From assembly GCA_965371855.1 (NCBI GenBank), contig CBDUZZ010000103.1:1-11183 (forward strand): a stretch of DNA of 11,183 nucleotides. Reading direction: 5' to 3'. Source of the stretch: JAADEM01 sp965371855. GTDB lineage: Bacteria > Bacteroidota > Bacteroidia > Bacteroidales > Marinilabiliaceae. The notes under the pieces were generated by a model, which ran no database searches, was not told the DNA's origin, and saw only the letters and a program-made list of their open reading frames with translations. A program made the position numbers and the translations under genes. Positions 6,274 to 11,183 of this stretch are shown piece by piece; position 1 is the first letter of the stretch, and each line of letters begins with the position of its first letter.

Positions 6274-7308
6274 TTAATATACTATCAATTTCCGAGATCC
6301 TGACTTATTGTTTTTAGCATCGGTAATCTTAACAAGATATACACCCGGGCTAACTCCTTCAAGCGAGATATGAACTTCAGACGATGAAGTAATCTTAGTG
6401 CCGTTAACAGAGAAAATGTCAATTTTATAACTGTTTGGATTCTCAATATTCACAATGCCTTCGGTGGGATTCGGATAAATCTTCACCTCACTTGAAATAT
6501 TACAATCTGCATTAATGCCGGTTGTAATGTTCCAAATTAAATCAACATACTCAGGATGGTCGATAAACGGATTGCGATTATTTTGATAACCATAAATAAC
6601 ATCATTCCTGTTTCGTTCTAACTCATCTACAGGATCTTCATTGTTCCACTCCAGAATAACACTCAGTTTCGCATGAATAGCCTCCTTGGTGTAATTATCA
6701 ACCGGAAGAAAATCTATCACTGACAAATCCGGCTCATCGCCATCACCCTCATACCTTGTAGCCATGTAAAAGATCATTCTTGCGGCATCACCTTTAACTT
6801 CATCTCTTGGTTGCCATACCCAATAATCTTCGCTGGTAAAACATCCTGTTTCAACTCCCCCGTCCAGATAGGGTTTTTCACAATTATCGAACCACCGGTT
6901 GTTTCTTGCTGAATTAACAGAAATGTCAGCTGGTCTTAAGTGATGGCAATCTGTTCCCGGCCCCCTGGTTGTTCCAAAATCACCTCTCGATTTGGCCCAT
7001 ACATGCTCTCGATTCCAGCCCGAACCACTATTATACTCCTGAGCCGCATTAACTGACCACCCCGTATAAAATAGAATTATATTATCCGGATTTGACGGGT
7101 CTCTGTCAGACTCTTTCAAAATATCCCACACATCAGTATTGCTGCTTGTGTACGTATACTCAACGTGACCCTTAATAATATTGTACAGCTCTGTCTTCAG
7201 AGCATTATCTGTTAATCCCTCTGCTGAATTGTAATACCCATCAGGAATCTGAGAATAAATATTTAATACAGAAAGAAAAAATAAAATGGTTAGTTTACTT
7301 TTTCGCAT
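6274..7308 (-). CDS. secreted endonuclease I family protein with T9SS sorting domain
   Basis: A predicted extracellular DNA/RNA nuclease of the endonuclease I family (EndA/NucM/BsnI). The ATG at 7308 was chosen because a clean signal peptide starts there (MRKSKLTILFFLSVLNIYSQ, cleavage near residue 20); an ATG ten codons upstream would spoil it. The catalytic beta-beta-alpha-metal site is visible as NREHVWAKS (99-107) and DCHHLRP (120-126), with N132, R135 and N136/N137 as likely metal and phosphate contacts. ERNRNDVIYGYQNNRNPFID (231-250) is the usual family end. The last 70 residues, starting VKIYPNPTEG (275-284) and ending GVYLVKITD...RKLIVY, are a type A T9SS sorting domain. Export by type IX secretion and surface attachment or release are therefore expected. 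Likely role: DNA scavenging or extracellular DNA breakdown (inference). Residues 62-76 are Asp/Pro/Ser-rich, possibly calcium- or metal-linked. It is divergent from the radical SAM gene. Confidence 0.94.
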   Translation of the reverse strand: MRKSKLTILFFLSVLNIYSQIPDGYYNSAEGLTDNALKTELYNIIKGHVEYTYTSSNTDVWDILKESDRDPSNPDNIILFYTGWSVNAAQEYNSGSGWNREHVWAKSRGDFGTTRGPGTDCHHLRPADISVNSARNNRWFDNCEKPYLDGGVETGCFTSEDYWVWQPRDEVKGDAARMIFYMATRYEGDGDEPDLSVIDFLPVDNYTKEAIHAKLSVILEWNNEDPVDELERNRNDVIYGYQNNRNPFIDHPEYVDLIWNITTGINADCNISSEVKIYPNPTEGIVNIENPNSYKIDIFSVNGTKITSSSEVHISLEGVSPGVYLVKITDAKNNKSGSRKLIVY

Positions 7309-7365
7309 GGCATAAAAGTATAATAAAAGATAATACATTTATACCAATACAATTATAAAAAGTTA

Positions 7366-7396
7366 CAAACCTAACTTTAAAACACAATCCCTTGAA
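7366..7396 (-). promoter_or_regulatory. candidate promoter of the endonuclease gene
   Basis: On the minus strand TAGGTTTG (7373-7366) matches TAnnTTTG exactly. The -33 position holds only TTC (7396-7394, 20-bp spacer) instead of TTG. The leader to the ATG at 7308 would be about 50 nt. Plausible but degenerate. Confidence 0.35.
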
Positions 7397-7432
7397 TGTA
7401 TTTCGGAAAATATCACATTAAAAAACTTAGTG

Positions 7433-7462
7433 TTAATAAATCAAGATAAAAAAGTAATTTTG
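7433..7462 (+). promoter_or_regulatory. candidate promoter of the radical SAM-glycosyltransferase operon
   Basis: TAATTTTG (7455-7462) is an exact TAnnTTTG match, with TTA (7433-7435) at the -33 position and a 19-bp spacer. The leader would be about 15 nt to the ATG at 7484. It shares the 175-bp divergent region with the endonuclease promoter but does not overlap it. Confidence 0.5.
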
Positions 7463-7483
7463 CAATAACACAAAACACAAAGT

Positions 7484-8263
7484 ATGTCCACATTTTTATT
7501 TGATAAAATAGTTTTTGGTCCGGTCAGAAGTCGTCGGTTGGGGATTTCGCTCGGCATTAATTTATTGCCAACTGACTCCAAAGTATGTTCGTTCGATTGT
7601 ATATATTGCGAATGTGGTTTAAATCCAAAAAAAAGAGATAAAAAGGCAGAACTCCCATCACGAAAAAAAGTATTTTCATCGCTCAAAACAAAGCTACAGG
7701 AGATGCTTACTGAAAAAATGCCACCCAATGTAATAACATTTGCCGGAAACGGGGAACCTACTCTCCACCCTGACTTTGCCGGAATTATTGATGACACCAT
7801 ACTTTTAAGAGACAAATATTGTCCCGAAGCACGCATTGCCGTACTTAGTAATGCTTCACGAATTAACAACTTATCCGTTTTTAACGCCCTGCTAAAAATT
7901 GATGACAATATACAAAAACTCGATTCAGGAGTTGAAGCGACAATACTACTACTCGACCGCCCAAACTACTCCTTTAATATAGAAGATACTGTAGAGAAGT
8001 TATGTGATTTTAACGGAAAAGTTATTATACAAACCATGTTCGTCAAGGGAGAGTTCAACGGAAAGTCTGTAGACAACACCACTGAAAAGGACATAAGCTC
8101 ATGGTTAAAACTCCTTAATAGAATAAAGCCTCAAAGCGTAATGATATATACTATTGAACGGGACACCCCGTTTGACACATTGCATAAAGTATCGGTAAAA
8201 GAGCTGAATAAAATAGCGCAACGTGTAGAAACTATTGGTATAAAAACGCAGGTTTCGGGTTAA
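7484..8263 (+). CDS. radical SAM protein (COG0731, TYW1-like)
   Basis: A 259-aa radical SAM enzyme that should bind a 4Fe-4S cluster and S-adenosylmethionine to start radical chemistry. The N-terminus FGPVRSRRLG leads into the cluster motif CSFDCIYC (C35, C39, C42: CxxxCxxC). GNGEPTLHPDF (88-98) is the GxxEP-type SAM-binding strand, and LSNAS (about 120-124) follows as in this family. The overall pattern fits COG0731 (wyosine-synthetase-like, UPF0026), a group common in anaerobes. Bacteria do not make wyosine, so the true substrate is unknown. There is no second cysteine cluster of the SPASM type. The gene starts directly after a candidate promoter, without a Shine-Dalgarno, and its TAA is 2 bp before the next ATG. 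Co-expression with the glycosyltransferase is therefore likely. Function beyond radical SAM is not assignable. Confidence 0.88.
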   Translation: MSTFLFDKIVFGPVRSRRLGISLGINLLPTDSKVCSFDCIYCECGLNPKKRDKKAELPSRKKVFSSLKTKLQEMLTEKMPPNVITFAGNGEPTLHPDFAGIIDDTILLRDKYCPEARIAVLSNASRINNLSVFNALLKIDDNIQKLDSGVEATILLLDRPNYSFNIEDTVEKLCDFNGKVIIQTMFVKGEFNGKSVDNTTEKDISSWLKLLNRIKPQSVMIYTIERDTPFDTLHKVSVKELNKIAQRVETIGIKTQVSG

Positions 8264-8265
8264 TT

Positions 8266-9348
8266 ATGCCGGCATCAAAACAGAAAACGATTTTAGTAAG
8301 CCCTCTAAACTGGGGTTTAGGTCATGCTACCCGGCTTATACCCATAATCAATGTACTGATTAAAAAAGGTAATACCGTTATCATTGGTGCTTATGGAGGA
8401 TCGGCAGCTCTTTTAAAATCTGAGTTTCCTCAATGTGAGCACATTGAATTGAAAGGTTTCAACCCATCTTATTCAAAAAACCATTCCCAATCATTGACTC
8501 TGCTTTTACAAAGCATCTCATTTTTAATCTGCAAAATAAAAGAGCACCGCCATACATCCAGAATAGTTTCGGAACACAACATTGATCTTATCATTTCAGA
8601 TAACAGATATGGTGTGTGGCAAAAAAATATTCCATCAATAATAATTACGCACCAACTCTCCCCTGAATTAAGCAACAATTATAAATGGTTACGAAAAGTC
8701 GTTTCATTTTTCATCAGCTCCTGGGTCAACAAATTCAATCGATGCTGGATACCTGACATTCCCGTAACGCCTAATCTTTCAGGCACATTAAGTAGTAATA
8801 CATTTAACTTAAACAATGTTACAAGTACCGGCTTACTTTCCAGATTCCATGCTTGCCCCACAAAAAGCAATTACACCATCGATAATCTGGCAATAATTTC
8901 CGGACCGGAGCCATGGAGGGCTCTCTTTGAGAAAGACATCATCAACTTATTTAAAAAAATCCCCGGAAAATCGATTGTTGTAAGAGGACTTCCGGAAAAC
9001 AAAATCTCTGAAAATATAACAGATACAAACATAGCAATATACAATCATTGTGATACTCGCATGCTAAATAAACTAATCTGTTCATCCCGAAACATTATTT
9101 GCAGATCAGGATACAGTAGTCTTATGGATTTGTTCGCAACCGGACGACGTGCACTATTAATCCCCACCCCCGGACAACCCGAGCAAGAACATCTGGCAAA
9201 ACAGATGGCCTGTTATCACAAATTTATAACTATCCCTCAACAATATCTAAAAACTACTGATGTGTCAGTTTTTAATAATTACGACAAACAATTTACACCA
9301 TTTGTAAATAATATACTTGATATATTAATCAATAGTATCCTCAAATAA
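8266..9348 (+). CDS. MurG-like GT-B family glycosyltransferase
   Basis: A 360-aa protein with the two-domain layout of GT28/MurG-type GT-B enzymes, which transfer a sugar from a nucleotide donor. The N-terminal domain opens with ILVSPLNWGLGHATRLIP (9-26), equivalent to the glycine-rich loop of MurG-like proteins. The C-terminal domain has the donor-binding signature: CRSGYSSLMDL (279-289) and IPTPGQPEQEHLAKQ (299-313). There is no signal peptide. A hydrophobic stretch near 143-153 could be an amphipathic membrane contact, as in MurG. It is too divergent to be MurG itself, and no peptidoglycan genes are nearby. The acceptor is unknown; cell-envelope glycan or lipid is a reasonable guess. It is the second gene of an operon, starting 2 bp after the radical SAM stop, and its ATG is presumably reached by translational coupling. 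The region after the stop (9349 on) shows no clear terminator. Confidence 0.82.
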   Translation: MPASKQKTILVSPLNWGLGHATRLIPIINVLIKKGNTVIIGAYGGSAALLKSEFPQCEHIELKGFNPSYSKNHSQSLTLLLQSISFLICKIKEHRHTSRIVSEHNIDLIISDNRYGVWQKNIPSIIITHQLSPELSNNYKWLRKVVSFFISSWVNKFNRCWIPDIPVTPNLSGTLSSNTFNLNNVTSTGLLSRFHACPTKSNYTIDNLAIISGPEPWRALFEKDIINLFKKIPGKSIVVRGLPENKISENITDTNIAIYNHCDTRMLNKLICSSRNIICRSGYSSLMDLFATGRRALLIPTPGQPEQEHLAKQMACYHKFITIPQQYLKTTDVSVFNNYDKQFTPFVNNILDILINSILK

Positions 9349-9394
9349 TTAGTTTTCATCTAACATCTCCCCATATTTATATAGTATAATTGTC

Positions 9395-9423
9395 TATTGG
9401 TCAATACAAGGAAACCTATTGAC
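9395..9423. repeat. interleaved TATTG/CAATA inverted repeats, possible operator
   Basis: TATTG (9395-9399) and CAATA (9402-9406) flank GT. The same CAATA arm, extended to GTCAATA (9400-9406), also pairs with TATTGAC (9417-9423) across 10 nt. Three half-sites with the same core thus lie within 29 bp, a layout seen in transcription-factor operators or alternative hairpins. It lies about 110 bp before the next gene and 46 bp after the glycosyltransferase. No T-tract follows. Function unknown. Confidence 0.4.
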
Positions 9424-9523
9424 AGAAACGCTGTATAATTAATTGAAAAATATCGATAACCTTATTGTATTTATTGCGTACACAAAAGCAAAATCGATAC
9501 TAAAGATTTATAACATTTTAATT

Positions 9524-9530
9524 AAAGGGG
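9524..9530 (+). promoter_or_regulatory. Shine-Dalgarno deciding the start of the 149-aa protein
   Basis: AAAGGGG ends 2 bp before ATG 9533-9535 and is the clearest purine-rich ribosome-binding site in the window. It favours this ATG over the upstream TTG at 9443 that also opens the frame. The spacing is tighter than ideal. Confidence 0.55.
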
Positions 9531-9532
9531 AA

Positions 9533-9982
9533 ATGATATATATAATAATTGGTACAGTTATTACACTTGGGTTTTTGACATGGTTCTGGAAAAAAGGAAT
9601 TCTGTTAATTGCAGAAAGCAAGGCCACCAAAGACCTTGAAAGGCATCTGTTTCCAAATGGAGAAGAACAAAGACTTAAGGCGTTAGCCACAATGGAGAAA
9701 ATTACCAACAGTCGATTTACAGAAGCTTTAATGATTGACTACTTTTTAAAAATAAAAGGGTTACAAAGAATTAACATGAATGATCCGGTGGATTTCTGGA
9801 CAAAAAAATATTTAATGACTCCTACAAAAATAAAATTAAATTATTTTGAACAAGTTAAGTTTTATGAAACATTTCTTAATTACCCTGATGATCTCGAAAA
9901 GATAATTATTCCAACCGGGAACGAACAGGAAGAAACATCTAAATTATTCAACGAAAAAATACTAAGCAGGAAATTTGCCTGA
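9533..9982 (+). CDS. hypothetical membrane-anchored protein, 149 aa
   Basis: I do not recognise this protein. Residues 2-19 (IYIIIGTVITLGFLTWFW) form one membrane helix followed by KKG, predicting an N-terminal anchor. Residues 30 onward are charged and helical (KATKDLERHLFPNGEEQRLK), with KFYETFLNYPDDLEKI later. No catalytic motif or cysteine is seen. Depending on orientation the soluble part is cytoplasmic (Lys after the helix suggests inside) or periplasmic. The start is set by the AAAGGGG Shine-Dalgarno. Codon and base use look like the neighbours. The gene stands alone between the glycosyltransferase and a strong terminator, and converges on the coiled-coil gene. The N-terminal extension to 9443 would add 30 residues from a TTG start and is considered unlikely. 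Confidence 0.7.
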   Translation: MIYIIIGTVITLGFLTWFWKKGILLIAESKATKDLERHLFPNGEEQRLKALATMEKITNSRFTEALMIDYFLKIKGLQRINMNDPVDFWTKKYLMTPTKIKLNYFEQVKFYETFLNYPDDLEKIIIPTGNEQEETSKLFNEKILSRKFA

Positions 9983-10019
9983 AGGAATGATAAGGCAAGG
10001 GAGAGCAACTATTGGAAAG

Positions 10020-10050
10020 AAAAGGCCGGGATAAGAACTTCCGGCCTTTT
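10020..10050. terminator. bidirectional Rho-independent terminator
   Basis: AAAAGGCCGG (10020-10029) and CCGGCCTTTT (10041-10050) form a perfect 10-bp stem around an 11-nt loop. A run of T follows on the plus strand (through 10051) and, by symmetry, on the minus strand. It lies 37 bp after the 149-aa gene's stop and 3 bp after the coiled-coil gene's stop, so it serves both convergent genes. Confidence 0.9.
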
Positions 10051-10053
10051 TCA

Positions 10054-10944
10054 TTATTTCAGTTCAAAAGATACAGTCCCAACATTTCGCCCTTCAATAA
10101 ATATATCAGCCAAATACTCGCCACCCATAAGTTCTCCTTCATCAGCTTTATAATATATACAAACATCAAGATCTTTCCCTTCATACTCGATTACACGTTT
10201 AGAAGAGAAATTTATTTCTGAATCCTCATATAAGAATTTATCATCCAGTGAGTGCATCAACAATGATTTATCAGGCCGTTGAATGCGGATATAAACATCT
10301 TTCTCTCCTACAGGAGCTGTAATGTTTTTAAGAATAGTAAAACAGAGTCGAATCTTAGCAACCTTAGAAGATTTTTTTGTCTCTTTATTTTTATTAGTTA
10401 AGCCATGAGCTTCAATTTTTCTCAATTCAAGCTTAGAAGCAATATTAACTTTCTCTTTTAAATTATCTTTCTCTTTTTCCAATACTTTCATTGAACTCTT
10501 AATATTGGAATATCTTTTCCTGTACTCTTTATTCTCTTGTGAGAGCTCCTGATTGCGCCTGTTCAGAGAATCAATCTGATAGACATAATTCTTTAACACT
10601 TTCCGTAAAGTTGTAAGCTCCTTTTTAAACTCTCTTATTTTTGATGAGTTAGTTGCCTTAACTGTTTTTATCTCATCTATCAGTTGTGCTATACGTTCCC
10701 TTTCATGCTCCAGCATTTGGTTAATCGTATCATTATTTGTTTTGAGCGAGTCATAATCCAATGCCAAATCCTGATACTCCTTTGTCAGCTCAAGTTTTTC
10801 CACATTCAATTCGGACACAATCTCCTCCATCTCGCTTTTATTTGAAAAATACAAAACTGCAAATACAACAATTAGTAAACCCGCAACTGCCAGTATAATC
10901 AATAATTGCTTATACCGATTATTTGATTTCAACTCCTCGCTCAT
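10054..10944 (-). CDS. single-pass membrane protein with long coiled coil
   Basis: A 296-aa protein of a type common in Bacteroidetes and of unknown function. It has a short polar N-terminus, one membrane helix (about 13-33, LLIILAVAGLLIVVFAVLYF), and a long heptad-rich coiled coil (about 36-175; many Leu/Ile/Glu/Lys, e.g. ERERIAQLIDEIKTVKAT). A Lys/Ser-rich linker (NKNKETKKSSK) follows, then a C-terminal beta-rich domain of about 100 residues (RLCFTILKNITAPVGEKDVY to VGTVSFELK). The N-in topology would place the coiled coil and beta domain in the periplasm. It could be a spacer or scaffold that positions the terminal domain, but this is inference. The coiled coil will attract false matches to SMC-like proteins. 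The ATG at 10944 follows the best promoter in the window by about 25 nt, which supports this start. Confidence 0.85.
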   Translation of the reverse strand: MSEELKSNNRYKQLLIILAVAGLLIVVFAVLYFSNKSEMEEIVSELNVEKLELTKEYQDLALDYDSLKTNNDTINQMLEHERERIAQLIDEIKTVKATNSSKIREFKKELTTLRKVLKNYVYQIDSLNRRNQELSQENKEYRKRYSNIKSSMKVLEKEKDNLKEKVNIASKLELRKIEAHGLTNKNKETKKSSKVAKIRLCFTILKNITAPVGEKDVYIRIQRPDKSLLMHSLDDKFLYEDSEINFSSKRVIEYEGKDLDVCIYYKADEGELMGGEYLADIFIEGRNVGTVSFELK

Positions 10945-10974
10945 AAATATTTACACTTTATTTTATTCGAATCA

Positions 10975-11004
10975 CAAAGTTAAAACTTTTTATCTCGTTG
11001 GCAA
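10975..11004 (-). promoter_or_regulatory. Bacteroidetes-type promoter of the coiled-coil gene
   Basis: On the minus strand TTG (11004-11002) and TAACTTTG (10982-10975) are separated by exactly 19 bp, an exact match to TTG-N19-TAnnTTTG. The predicted start site is near 10968, giving a leader of about 24 nt before ATG 10944. This is the strongest promoter call in the window. Confidence 0.75.
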
Positions 11005-11183
11005 TTCAAATAAGAACATACATTCCTGTTGATTAACAGACCGTTTTTTATGTACACAACCACGTCCTCCATAACTAACTGTAAATCAGGCCGTCAATAT
11101 CACCCAGATCAATTTATGTTTATATTAAAAACTCAAGTTTCGCAAGTAACAATTACCTGAAAACCAACAAATAAATTTCAAAA
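11005..11183. other. right-edge intergenic stretch, no gene seen
   Basis: This stretch is AT-rich. The longest minus-strand ATG frame (about 11071 down to 10980) has 30 codons, runs over the coiled-coil promoter and has no family features. No RNA gene, repeat array or terminator is apparent. Confidence 0.5.

Noticed and set aside
7441..7908. 155-codon minus-strand frame over the radical SAM gene
   Set aside because: The opposite strand carries the CxxxCxxC radical SAM motif in frame; the minus frame is compositional.
9443..9532. TTG-started N-terminal extension of the 149-aa protein
   Set aside because: No ribosome-binding site at the TTG, whereas AAAGGGG precedes ATG 9533. The extension adds an unrelated AT-rich peptide before the membrane helix.
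1..11183. CRISPR array, toxin-antitoxin pair, phage or conjugative genes
   Set aside because: I found no regularly spaced repeats, no recognisable toxin or antitoxin, and no integrase, portal, terminase or mobilisation motifs. The intron is the only mobile element seen.

Overview
The window looks like a chromosomal segment of a low-GC member of the Bacteroidetes. The lines of evidence are a secreted nuclease ending in a type IX secretion (T9SS) sorting domain, candidate promoters of the Bacteroidetes form TTG-N19-TAnnTTTG, A-rich leaders mostly without Shine-Dalgarno sequences, a GH95 fucosidase relic, and a short (982 aa) second-type DnaE. The genus cannot be fixed from the sequence alone.

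Left part (1-2960) is a decayed accessory patch. A compact group II intron (about 61-1764) carries an intact reverse transcriptase/maturase, a textbook 34-nt domain V and a domain VI with a bulged branch-point A. Downstream lies a 245-bp non-coding stretch that looks richer in G+C than its surroundings. Then, on the minus strand, come a DUF805 membrane-protein gene broken by a single in-frame TAA and a GH95 alpha-L-fucosidase relic that has lost its middle and its 3' half. No complete host gene is visible here.

Central part (2960-7310): a dnaE-type DNA polymerase III alpha gene of the short, DnaE2/ImuC-like class. It is preceded by a candidate promoter with a palindrome in its spacer and by four 8-bp tandem repeats ending 2 bp before the ATG. 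Convergent to it is an exported endonuclease I with a C-terminal T9SS sorting domain; a GC-rich inverted repeat lies between the two stops.

Right part (7310-11183): divergent from the nuclease is a tight two-gene operon, a radical SAM protein (COG0731/TYW1-like) followed 2 bp later by a MurG-like GT-B glycosyltransferase. Next is an unrecognised 149-aa membrane-anchored protein with a real Shine-Dalgarno. It converges, across a strong bidirectional terminator, on a minus-strand single-pass membrane coiled-coil protein that has the best promoter in the window.

I do not see a clear new defence or mobile system. The most useful leads are the repeat/palindrome architecture upstream of the dnaE gene, the doubly deleted GH95 relic, the one-stop DUF805 gene, the well-defined compact intron, and the radical SAM-glycosyltransferase pair.
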